A DNA stretch of 64,000 bases from Callaeas wilsoni (taxonomy: Eukaryota; Chordata; Aves; Passeriformes; Callaeidae), in NCBI GenBank assembly GCA_013398955.1, contig VWPU01013574.1, positions 46,645-110,644 on the forward strand, read 5' to 3'. This document shows, piece after piece, positions 1 through 12,061 of this stretch. A program made the translations under genes and the position numbers. Every line of letters starts with the position of its first letter. The stretch's first letter is position 1. Under the pieces are notes generated by a model. That model ran no database searches. It was not told the DNA's origin and saw only the letters and a list, made by a program, of their open reading frames with translations.

Positions 1-3000
1 AAATGCGATTGCTTTTTAATTGAGAAACAGTCTCATTGGGGAATGGCAAACCCAGAGTTATATCCCCTGGAGATTACAAAGCATGCAATACAATCACTAG
101 GGGTAAGAGCAGTGTAAATGTGGATCTGCTTAATCCCTGTTAATCCCTGGGTTTTTGAGCACATTGGTGTAACAACACTTGCACCTCCCAGCTGAGGCGT
201 CCTTGAGTAGACAGCTATAAATACATCAGAAAAAAAGTATGGATGGGTTCAGAAGGAGAAAGAATGGACACTCCAGGAGAAGAGATGAAGGATGCCTGTG
301 CGCAGGGCCAGGTGTCTGCTCTCCTGCAAGGGGAAAATCTCCACTTGCCCTTTTCAGTCACTCATTGGGAATCACTGGTGAGTGACTCCTGCTCTTTATT
401 TTCCCCCCAGTGACTAGTCCTGGTGAGAAGCCCCTCATTTTCGTGATCCCGTGTCTGAGAAGACAACATTTTTTCTGTTGGAGACAGACCTTGCCTCCTG
501 GCCTGGACAGCAACTGCCAGTGAGCTGGAGTGTGATGGACTGGGGATGGATTTGCTGCAATGTCTTACCAGTAACCTTGCTGCGGATGTTTTCAGCTCAT
601 GTTAGTTGGCGTCTATCTCTGAGGCTTTCAGCACAACTTCCTCATCGTTTCCAGCACATCTTCCCCTAGCAGCAGTCTGACCTCCAAGCCCCAGACTTCA
701 AGGAAGAACACTGACTCAAATGTTCCCTTCCAGCAGAAGAGATAGGAAGGGTGGGAGGAGGGCTGCCTGGTGCTGCTGAGATCCGTGGCGGCATCAACAG
801 ACTCGCAGAGCTGCTGCCATGGCCAGCCAAGCCCTTCATAGGATGCCCAGAGCCAGTGTCCCTGCTCACTCACAGACGCTTTTGCCCTCCCTCATGCTCC
901 TGGTAGTCCTTCTGTACACAGCACCTTGGCTAATCCATGTCTCATTTCTCCTTCAATATTAGGCTGCCTTGCAAATGCTTATCCTTATTGATCCCATTTT
1001 CCAGATCTTTTTCTAACACCCCTGCCTCCAGGCAGCCTGGTAGACCTCACACAGAAGCTGTCTAGACAAATTCAGAAAAACTTGGAAAGCACTTGGATGG
1101 TACCACAAGAGGTTAGGCAGGAAAGTTAATCAGGAAATTGCTGTCCATTTCCTCCGCAGCGCAGTTTGAATTGCGGATTGTAAATAAGGCATGAGATGCA
1201 CTCTGAATAATGAAGAGAAATGATGAAAAGTATGAAATGGCTGATCATGAGATCACAATTTATTTTGGATGGTGAATGTAGGAGAGGTTCCCAGGGAAAA
1301 ATTAGTATGCAAGTATGTTGGTACAAGATGAAAGATGGTATCATAATACATATGAAAATGGGAATCAAATGCATATTGCCCAGACAATTCTAAGTCTAAG
1401 CATTCTTATATTCCAAGAGCTTAATTTTGCTGTTTTAAAATCCTCTTACATTCAAAGGATCAAGGTATTATTTTGTTAATCTCTTGTATGGAAATGCTCC
1501 CAATGTAGAAAAGAAAATCAGTGACCAATAAAATAGATAAAATAGCATTCCATGCTTTTGTCATTTTGTTGACGTTTGACTTGTCTGTATTTTAAGTGTG
1601 GGGTTCCAGCCATTTCTTTACTCAAGAGAAAAAGAGCTTTCCTGAGCAAGAAAAAAAATCCCCAGAAAAACCTAGTCACATAAAAAATGTTCTTTACTTT
1701 TGGTATATTCAGCATTTTTCCAGAGTAAAGTTCACCGAACACTCACATGAATAAAGTAATTTTTTTGTTTAATTGGATTGAGCCCGGAGAGAGAGGAAAC
1801 CAAATAAATCTTTAAGTGGGGGCTGGGAAGGATGAGGGGAAATTCTTCAAGGTATAGTGAGAAATGGTAACACTCACAGAAATTTACTATGGCAGAGTAT
1901 TATTTTTGATGAGTTTTTTCTGGACTCACAGACTTAAAGGCAGAAGGTTGCCTATTTCATTCATAACACAGGTCATAGGATTTCATCCAGCTGGTCATGC
2001 TTTAGGACCATATCTGAAAGTGCTGAAATTATCATAGGCAGACTTTGCTCCAGCTGAGTGGTGGGATGAGGAGGATCCTGCGGTAGGCTACAAAATTTCT
2101 GTACTATCCCACCAGCTTGTCTCTATTCTATGTCATCACCAGAGGTTTATTACTTGATTTGTTCATCAGCAGTGAATTCAGCACAGCCAGAATCCTTTTT
2201 GGGTTTGGAGGATCTGGGAGTTAACAGAACCCTTAGAGTGTCCCATTTGGAGTACACCATGACTTCGGTGCTGAGATGAAGCTGGACAAACTTCAATCTC
2301 TTGCTGCTTCCTGAAAATTAGAGACCCAACCCACCTGAAGGCAGCCTAACTACCAGTGTCTTTACATGCCTTCAGGATAGGTTTGACAGAGGTGGCTCAG
2401 ATATAGCTTGGGATGAAACAGCAGTTGTTCAGGCTGCAGTAAGAACTACAGAGTTCTAGGCACAATTTTACACGGCCTCCTGGGATTTCAGCTGCCACGA
2501 TTTTATTGCTAGTGATTTACAAACTAGCTGCATCAAGATTAGATCCATTCTGCTTGTGATGGCTGCAATCACAGCCCAGTAGCTTGAGCAGCTTGATCCC
2601 TTTTGCTCTTTTAGGTCAGAAATGAGAAGGATAAATGATCTGCTCTGAGTGCTCTTTCTCCATTATGTCCCACAGCTCAACCTCATCCAGACATACGAAG
2701 GAGAGTTGGAGAATGGCAGCCTGGTGTGTAGATGGTAAGCACACCCACACTCCCATATTTCTGTGTGCCAATTAATTTCAGGGCTATTGACTTCTGCAGG
2801 GATTTAACTTCAGGGTCAATGTGAGAGCTAGATGGAAAAAACATTCACTTTGGTGAGCTCCTTTGTTGGGCTGGGAAAGGAGACAAGACTCTTTAACGAT
2901 AGCAATTATCCTGACGGTGTTGGCAAACCCTGTCAGTCAGCAGACAGCTTTTGGCTGGAAACGAAGCAGAGGAGTGAGTGTGATGGTGATACCGGAGTGC

Positions 3001-6000
3001 TCTGCACCTTTTAGTTACTACCTGTGAACGAGCTGGTAGGTCTCGCAGACTGATGTCCTCATTACAAGATCGGAAACTGCCAGTGTGCATGGCATGTCAG
3101 TAATCCCAGGAGCGAAATCAGAAACTCAGCTGGAATGAAAACCGCCCACCTTCGCAAGGATGCATCCTCCAGAGCAGGATGGAAACACATCAACAGCATG
3201 CTGTGATTTCACACAGCAAGCACAGTGACTGCCCAAGCTGGGCACAAACTGCGGTTGGAGAGGGAGTCAGGATGCGGACTTGTCAATCCAGCACATCCCA
3301 AAAGAATTATAAAAATAGGAGACAGCTTATTTACAAATGAGATCTTATTTTTACCACTGGGGATAAAGGAAGTGCAGAAGGCTGCGACACTGTTGTTCAC
3401 ACTTGTTCATTTACCCAGGCTTCCTCCGGAGACACCAGCAGCTAGCACAGGCTAGTAGAGGAGGCATGCAGCAGGAGAGCCAGTTTACACAATTTGCTTA
3501 GGAAAGAAGACCTTTTGTGGCAGTCAGAGCAGCACCAAACATGTTGTTCTTCACTACGGGGTGAGCTATCTCAGGCAAATGCTACCTATTGAACGAGGAG
3601 ATGAAGAGGACCAGATGGAAAGACGAATTTCCTTCTCTAGGATCCAAGAGAGTGGGCTGATGCTGTTGCAAGCGGAGATGAAGGCTGAGTTGGAGAGTGA
3701 GGATCTGGCTGCAGATCTAAAATTTGTTGGGTGGAGGGGGAGAGATGTGCTGGCCCAAATGTTCACAGAGAAACTGTAGGATGAAGAAAACTAAAGGTAC
3801 TTTTAAATGTAGTTCTGACCTTCAACGCTGTAACACCTGCCTTCCATCTGTGTCCTTAAGTCAAGATGTTCGTGCCTTAAAAAATCAGAGATGAGAACAC
3901 CCCGCCCTACATTACAGTGAGAGGATGGCATTCACTTATTGACCATGGCAGTCCAGCTGTCATAACATCTCCCTGGCAGCACTCAGGCCCATCCTCCCTC
4001 ACTGGATCCATCCCTCAGCTGTACCAGCCTTCTGTCTGCCTGTGATGCCCCATTCCCCTCTGTCCCTGTCTCCTTCCGTACACCAGACCTTCCAGCCTTG
4101 TCCAAAACCCTGGTCCCTCCCCACCAGTGACTGCACCTTGCCTCTGCACCTTCCTGGCATGAGTGCACCCGTGAAATCTTTCCTCAACAGCCCCTGTCCC
4201 CCCACAGGGTCATTCCAATCACTCCTTCGTGGCTGAGAAGGTTTTCACTCCATGCTCTCGATGATTGGCAGTGTGTCCGTGCTGCCCATTGTCCAGCACT
4301 GACACAGGCTGGTGTGCTCCCCTCCCCCTCTCCCGAGATAGCCGCACTTCAGAGGCAGCTGCATGGCTTTTTATAGATGGGACTTAATGCCACTTGACGG
4401 ACCACAGCGCTATTTTTGTGCCAAGTTAGCACAGCCTTAGTATTCTGCGCGTGCGAGTGCTTCACCCAAGACTAGTTGCTGAAATATAAATACCACTCAA
4501 CCAAAGTTATTTAGAACTTCAGTTGGATCGACCTGATCCGAGCCAATTATTTTCCCCGACAGAATTAATTAGACTGCATATAAAGTGAGTGAGATGTGAA
4601 AGACAGGTCTGCAGAATTACTAATTCCATTAACAGTTGGTTTGGAAAAAAAGAGGCTCTGTCCTTGACTTGGCTGTGCCATGGCCTCGTCAAGAAGAAGG
4701 AAATCAGGGTTTTCACATGGGAAGCTGCTCTGCTGGCAAACACAGTTCACTTGGTGTTAGTTTGCAACAACAAGCTCCCTGCTCTCTTATATTCATGAAG
4801 ATAAGAGCTGGCTGTGTAAATGCTGTTGCAGAATCCAAACTCCCTCCCTGCTCAAAACAACTGTTGCTCAGACCTCTGTGGAACTAATTTATTGCCAAAG
4901 AGAGTGAAATGTAAATAGTTGTAGCAGGTACGCGAGCAGGAGTTTCTTCACTGAGTATTACTTGGAGAAGAGCCAATCGGTGCCTGTACACAGAGCTGGA
5001 GGGAGCAGCTTTTCAAGCATGAGAGAAAAGTAGAACTGGCTTCAAAAGCAATGATTATTTTATGGGAATGACTCCAGCAAGGTGGGGAGGGACTGAGAAA
5101 CTCATTTTTTCAAGATCAAAACACACACTCAATGTTCCTTGGGACTCATTTCTCCTCCAGAGCTCAAAAAACAATGAGAGCAGCTCTGCAGCTCCAGTTC
5201 TATGTGAGTACTGGGTTCTGGGGAGACAAACATCCCAGTAACTTAGCACAGACAAAGTCTATTTTTCTTTTAAATACAGACTATGAGGAAAAAGGTGCAA
5301 CTGACACATAGGGCTGGGATCAGTTTCCCATCCTCTGCACGGGGGGAAGAGTTCACACCATCCTACTGAGCCTCCCTGTGCCCGTGTCATGGCTCCTCCA
5401 GTAACAGAGGTCTGGTTGCACCAGGGCCTGTAGGGATTGGGGAACCATCCTCAGCCACAGGAACCAACATTTTACATCTCATAGCCGGTGAACTCTGGCC
5501 CTCTGCATTCACCATCCTCTCTGACAAAATGCACCAGGGCTTTTCCTGTGTAAATCACCATCCCTGGTGTTACAATCGGACAGGGGGGTTGTCTCTGGTG
5601 GCAAACGAGTCACTTGCATTCTCTTCTTTTCCAAGACCAGCTCCTTTTCAAACTCAGAGCCTAGGTGACCAGTCTTGTGGGGAGGGAGGCTGGGACACCA
5701 GGGAAGACACCTCCTTGTCCCTGCAAACATCTTCACCTCGAATGGAGTTTCATCCCATTGTGATTCTTCCCGCACCAGCTGTTTGGATCTAACTCCTCAA
5801 GGGTAGGTTAATACGGAAAAAAAGATGACCTACAGAACATCTAATAGTTGCAAAACATATTGCACATAAACTGCAACACCATCACCCAGACTGTAGGGCA
5901 GACCCCTCTACAGCACAGGATTGCCACTGCCACCTCCACCAGGTCGGACAGAGCTTGAGACTCTGCTGCGGTACAACAGAAATTAAAGGTATTAGTTCCT

Positions 6001-6429
6001 ATTTTGTGGGGTTATTTTAAGCACCATTATCCTGTTTCCTGAAACGCAATAATGTTTTGCAGTTAACTGTGCTATGGGGAGGAGGAATGGACTATATAGT
6101 CTCCCAAAATCTCTCCCCAGTTCCATAGCCTGGCTTGAGAAGGAGATCAGAGCAATCTTGAGAGGTGCTTGACTCCATTCCATACACCCTCTTACCTGCT
6201 CTGGAAGGCTTTCAGTGAAGGCAATTCTGCAATATCCTTCTTCTCCCCATGCTCAGGGTTTACAGCTCTCCTACAGGCTGTAGGATATTACAGGAGATTA
6301 CACCTAATCTTAGGGTATGTTTCTATATATTACACCAATTATTTCTCATCCTGCCTGTAGGAGACAAGCAAGAAAGTAAAAAACAGCTCTCTGTGTATTG
6401 AAAGCTTTGTTATTCCCCTCAGTTATCTA
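1..6429. other. Intergenic, no gene recognised
   Basis: No confident repeat, RNA gene or coding region. The open frames are short (at most 88 codons) and occur in mixed frames on both strands. Confidence 0.5.
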
Positions 6430-7560
6430 CTTTCTAGACAAAACCAAGCCCACTTATCTTGTGCCTTCTGAAACTTTTCCTTTTTTTGCTGCTTTGCCCA
6501 GATTGTCTCTAACATGGTATCCAAATCTGGCCACATTGCACCAGGTGGGATCTCAGCAGCACTGGGTGAAGTGGCATAAGTAGCTTTCACACTGTCTGCC
6601 TGCTAACACCTCCTACCCAAAGATTCACCTTTCTAAAAACACCAACATATTATTGGCTTGCTCAGTTTGCAGTAAGCCAAAACCCCAGCTCTGGTTCTTC
6701 CGTACTGCTTTCTCAGCATTTTTTGTGCAATCTGTTTTTATGCATTTGATTTCAATGTGTAGTACTTCCAACTTGTCTCGAAATAATCCTATCTCATTGG
6801 GTCTAGATCATTCCTCCAGCTCATTGAGATCACTCTTTTTCTTATTATGTCCTCCAGTCTCATTATAGCTGCTTCCCAGCTGGGTGTCTGCTGCACATGA
6901 AGTCTCTTCCATCATCCACCATGATAATGAAGACAGTGAACAGAAATAGTCCCAAGGAAAAAATTCCCCTGCAGAATCCAACTTGAAATGCCTTTTCATT
7001 TTGACAAGAGATGATTGCAAACCAGTCAGTACACTTTTTCAACCACTTCAATGAGACTTCATGGCAATTTCTTTTCTAATGAAGATTCACCCAAAAAAAG
7101 TATCCAATTTCTTCAAACACCTCTTCATCATGCTTTATTTGTTCTCCATGTCCATTAAGTAATGGAGCTACAACTCCCTTTGCCTCACTCCTGCTTCTTA
7201 CATATTTAGGAGAATTTTTTGTTGTTCTCTTGCCTTGTTTTTACTATTTGCAAGACTCCTTTTTTTTTTTTCAAGTAATGACACACTCCTGATACAGCTA
7301 TATAGGGTTTACTGTACATTCTATTGCTTGCCTGCACTGCTTTGCCTATAATATATCCATCAGCTTTCTGCACTTCTTCACTTAGAATTTCTTCCTGAGA
7401 CTCTGCCTAACTGCTCTCTGAATTTGCTGAAATCTGCTTTTTTTTTTAAGACCAGGTTTTCATTCTGTCACACTTAGACCCTGAAACAGCCAGTGATTCG
7501 TTCTTCATCCTCAGTTTTAGTGGAAGATTAAACAAGACACAGAGAATGTCCAATTCTAAT
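6430..7560 (-). mobile_element. Ancient CR1/L3-type LINE relic
   Basis: The plus strand carries the order expected of an antisense CR1/L3 LINE: CACATTGCACCAGGTGGGAT, then CAGCTCATTGAGATCACTCT, TCCTCCAGTCTCATTATAGC and CCCAGCTGGGTGTCTGCTGC, a CCCCTGCAGAATCCAACTTG block, CCATTAAGTAATGGAGCTAC and a GAATTTGCTGAAATCTGCTT block. It is strongly diverged, so boundaries are approximate and no open frame remains. Confidence 0.75.
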
Positions 7561-7693
7561 TTCATATATTGTCTCTCTCCAGGGAAGAGATGGATGGGCA
7601 GGATGATCTGCTCTCTTTTCTGTGCTTGATCTGTGGGTAAAGGACTTTGACTTATTGAGTCGTAAATCTTGTAGGCTTCATGAGCACACCAAA

Positions 7694-7706
7694 GGGGGGG
7701 GGGGGG
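7694..7706 (+). repeat. G13 homopolymer
   Basis: Thirteen consecutive G, followed by CGGATGGGG. Confidence 0.9.
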
Positions 7707-10187
7707 CGGATGGGGAAATCTTGTTAATCAAGGTAGGGGGGGTCTTAATTGACATATAAGAGAGTTACATTGTGATTTGTTCTTTGAGAGATGGACATGA
7801 CTAGCAGCAATCTAGGATTACTGGATAACTTGGGGAGCTGTCAGAATGGACACAACATAATTTACTACATCCAAATCAGCTATCAAGGGAAAGGAAGGTG
7901 GGATTAATCTAGTAGGATCAGAAATCATCCAGAGACTTCAACAATAAATGTGAAACATTTATCCTAACATAGCACTAAAATTAGAAATGAAAACCATGAA
8001 GGAAGTCAGGAAGTTCACTGACAAAGTCCCCTTGGCCCACTTTTCATAGGAGTGCCCTTAGAGGAGGAGGCAGAGTTTTTGGTGCCTGTTAGCATATCTC
8101 TGTCACTGTGATGGATGAGAGAAGCTCTTGGTTTGGGAATTCAGGGGAATAAGGGAAGTGTTGACTTCTTCGTTTTCTTAATAAATAAGGGTTAAATACT
8201 GCAAAAAAGAGACTTAGAAATATTTCAAAACCTAATTTTACTATTTTATCAGCTTATAGAGGAAGAATCACATATGTGACTTTCTCGGGAACACTGGCAA
8301 TGAGCCACATCACAAAAATACTTCTTTGCACATACATCAAGAAGAGGCCAAGTACATTCATGACACATATATTAATACTTCCTAGACACTACAGCCACTG
8401 CTAGAGTGAGGAGCACAAGCCTTACCTTGAAAGCTGTTGAGTAACATCAATAAAATTCGGAAAGAAATGTAGATGGTCAGTGACTTTACTATATTACCTG
8501 GAAATTTTGACAACCACTTATGCATCTGGATACCTTTATAAACCTAAAGCTCTTTCTCCCTATCTCTAGCACCAAGTTTTTTTCACATGAGGGTCTCAAA
8601 CATCTGAGCACAGAAGGGTTGTTTCACTTTAGAGTGAAAGTAAGTGGAAATGTGGTCTCCTTCCAGATTTGGAAATTGTTGCTTCAGAGGTGACAGAGCA
8701 CCTTTAGCAAACCTCTCAGCTGAGTTACAAAAAGGTTGGTTGGGGTTTTTCAAATCAGCTGTACTAATTTGGAGCAAGGAGTAACCTAGCTTTCTGAAGT
8801 AATTGCTTTTCTGTTCTCTTTCCCCATCTCTTTTTCAGAGGCCAGGTTTGCAAGCAGCTTGACCTGTTTCTCATTTTCATGCCAAATTGCTCCTTCACTT
8901 CATCCTCTCCTCCAGGCAGAAAGAGGAGTACGTGGAGGAGACTGTCAGGCTGATGTTTCCTGACAGCCCTACCAAGCATTACTGCTTTCTAAGGAGAATA
9001 AAGGCCAGCCAGACTCCTTTGCAACCAAAAGCCCTGCCTCAGGAGGCTGCGCGCCCAAAGGATGGGGCAGGGCAGAACTGGATCCAGCAGCTGCTTCCCT
9101 GGAATGCACAGGCTTAACCAGAGCAGCGCTGCAGGGAGGGAGCTGTGAAAGCTTCGGGAAGCCCCAAACCTTTCTGTCTGACCACGGTACAGCAGCACCA
9201 AGCCGCTCCTTCAGCCCAGCTCCTCAGGCTTGCCCGGACACAGACAGCAAGTGGGTGGAAGGATGTGCTGCTTAGGGCTGGTCTGAGCCTGTCCTTCGCT
9301 CTACTTGCAGCTGAAGCAGGCTCAGGCATCAAATCCTGCTAAACTGACTGCCAGCTCTGCTCAGCCACCATTAATTTCTAATAGAGACAAGGCCACCTAC
9401 ACCATGAACGCACACCGTGAGCTGCAGCTCTGTATTTACGTGACATTCACAGCGGGTGATTTTGAGGGCATGGACCCCTAGAGAAGTTGTCAACCCGTAA
9501 GATCAGAAGTGAAGTTACAGTCACGTGTGTGCTTTCAGGCTGTGGTGAGCGTGAGGAACTTACCTCGCCTTCCTTTTGCCAAAGGAAGGGCATGAACGTG
9601 AATTATCACTCTAAAGTAGCTAACAGGCTTTAGGTTGACTCTCCAGCTTGTTCCTGCTAGGATGCTGATTTGCCCTTATCCTCTGGGTCCTTGGGTTTGA
9701 TGCTTGCTCATCTTGTAGAGTAATTTGCATTTTGATATATGGTTCCAAGAAAGAATAATAGCATTTTACATGTGTAAACGAGTATAAAGTGCACCAGGGA
9801 AGGGAGAATTAGACCCTTATCTTTTGAACGAATATCAAAAAAAAGGGGAAAATTTGGACATGAGCCAAAGGATATTTCCTCATTTTGAATCTAAAATGCT
9901 AAGAGAATTGTATTAAAAAGCATAATTATGGAAGAAAAAAGCTTTAGCTAAGGTTGTGTTGCTAAATATTCAGAATCACCTTCTGCACAAAATCTTACCC
10001 CTTCAAAAATCCTCTGAAATTAAGATAATGTATTCATTACAGTACTCAAAAGATTTCCATTTCAATTTATTGTCAAGGTTGAGAGGTTCTGAATAGGACT
10101 CCCGGGGAAAAGGGCAACTTCTCTATTAAAAAGATAGGGTTTTACTGCCTGTAAGCCATTTTCAAACACTGACTAATTCAGTCACAG

Positions 10188-10212
10188 AGTAACACAGTGG
10201 CACTGTGTTACT
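10188..10212. repeat. 25-bp perfect palindrome
   Basis: AGTAACACAGTG, a central G, then CACTGTGTTACT. Twelve base pairs are perfectly self-complementary. Confidence 0.9.
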
Positions 10213-11508
10213 TAAGACAGCTGAGATTCCTCTTGCAATTCCCATTTCATAGTGGGAAGCTGAGGAACAGCTGTTGAACACTTTCTTCAAAGCAACAATC
10301 AATAGCAAGGCAAGTCTTGGAGAGGATTCCTAGACTCTGGCTATGAGCATGATATGAATACTTCACACAGGTTATCAGGAGCTTTCCTAAATGCCTTCCA
10401 TGCAGTCAGAATAATCCTAATTCTGCCTTCTCATAGTGAAAGGGTGAGTAACTCTCTCAGGGGAAGGACGAACAGTTTCTTCATGACTCATATGGACCAT
10501 TTGGATCCAAGTGGTTTTGGGGTTTCTTGGGTTTGGGTTTTTTTGGGGGGGTGGAGGAGGTTTGCATTAAGGAAAAGAAATAGTCACCCACACAGAAGAT
10601 GTAGATTCCCAGAGAATCCATTTGACTGGCTGCAGTATCCATTGTTTCTCTTCCACTCATGGAGAAGACTCCTCCTTGCTCCTGAGCAGAGGCTTCTGTG
10701 CAATGAGCTGACTCCTCATGGGTCTGTGAGCCTAGAAGAGCAAACTGGAGGAAGACTGTGGCTCCAAATTCAGTTCTGTGATGAGAAAATTCTGTGAACT
10801 GCAGCTCTGGAAGCTGCTGGCTCAGTCTCCTGTGCATTGGACAATGTGGAGGATGTAATCAAAGTTGGAGTTTGTCCAAGAATTATGCAATAGCTGAGTT
10901 CTGAGAACAAAATCAACCTACAGACAAGAAAAATTTTATTTCCTTCAAAGAAAGACCTGCCACTTTAGGCCAAGAAAAAGCTGTGGGACATGTATGAGTG
11001 TGGCTTCACCACATAACCTTCTAGTCGCGGTGAGGCATCTGTCTCAGTTCAGCTATTATTATGTCAAGCTGAGGAGGCAAAACATCCAAGAGGCCCTGAA
11101 TCAGTCTTTAAGAATAAAGGACACTTTTCAAGTGACTGTCTCTAGGGAACAGACTCTGTAGTAATGGTCTTTCTCTAGGAACAGGAAGGAGCTTTGAACA
11201 GAAAGGCCCAGAGAAAATACTGTTGATGGATCTGAACCCCAAAGAGTGGAGGATCTTGATTTGAGCCGGGAGATGTCTTACATAGTCTTAATGATGGAAA
11301 GAGAGAAAGAGGCTTTCCATCAACTCCTAGAGTTTAAGGTTGGGATTAACTCTAGCAGCATAACCTCCTGCACATCTAGGTCTATGGATTCTGCCCAGTT
11401 CCCCCTTGCTGATCCTGACCTTGTATACCTGACTGTGTAGATTGTGTCCAGGTAAGGCTTCAGCTGACTTTTAACATGAAGGAAATATCTGGACCAATCA
11501 GATGAAAG

Positions 11509-11540
11509 GTTTATTTATTTGTTTGTTTATTTATTTATTT
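11509..11540 (+). repeat. (TTTA/TTTG)n tetranucleotide repeat
   Basis: About 32 bases of TTTATTTATTTG-type units. Confidence 0.85.
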
Positions 11541-11907
11541 CCAGTTTGTTAGAGTTAAAAGGTTAGAAGAAACACTCACGGCCTAAATCAGCAGAGAACT
11601 CCCTAGCCTCTGAGATTAGTCTACTGAGAAAATAACTACAAACATACAGGACTGGAAAACACCAAATTGTGTTTCCACAGAAATAATTATTGTGTACTAC
11701 ATTATTGCGTAGTCAGTTACAATCTGACTTTATGAGTCACTGCCTCTTCCAAGGTGCAAACAAATGGCCAAGTAGAGCTCTTGAAGAAGTGCATGCAATT
11801 CCAGTGGCTTTGCTAAGGTGAAACCTACATACCCCAGACTTGGATATGACTAAGTGTGCATGAGATTGATTAGTGTCCTACAAAGAAAACACTCAGCAGC
11901 AGTAAAT

Positions 11908-12061
11908 TTGAAGATGCCCCATCCCAGGAGTTGTTCAAGGCTGGGTTGGATGGGGCTTTGAGCAGTGTGGTCTAGTGGAAGGTTCTCTGCTTATGGCAGG
12001 GAGGTTGGAACTACGTTATCCTTAAGGTCCCTTCCAGTCCAAACCTTTTTATGATTCTATG
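11908..12061 (+). mobile_element. CR1 LINE 3' tail
   Basis: It contains AGTTGTTCAAGGCTGGGTTG, then a GGGAGGTTGGAACTA block, CCTTCCAGTCCAAACC and the terminal ATGATTCTATG. This is the typical last 150 bases of an avian CR1, 5'-truncated. Confidence 0.95.

Larger units (their letters stand above)
7565..11907. other. Intergenic, no gene recognised
   Basis: It contains the G13 run and the 25-bp palindrome listed separately. Open frames reach 147 codons (10354-10797, plus) without recognisable motifs. Confidence 0.5.

Noticed and set aside
10354..10797. 147-codon plus-strand open frame
   Set aside because: It runs through a G/T-rich low-complexity segment and has no family likeness.
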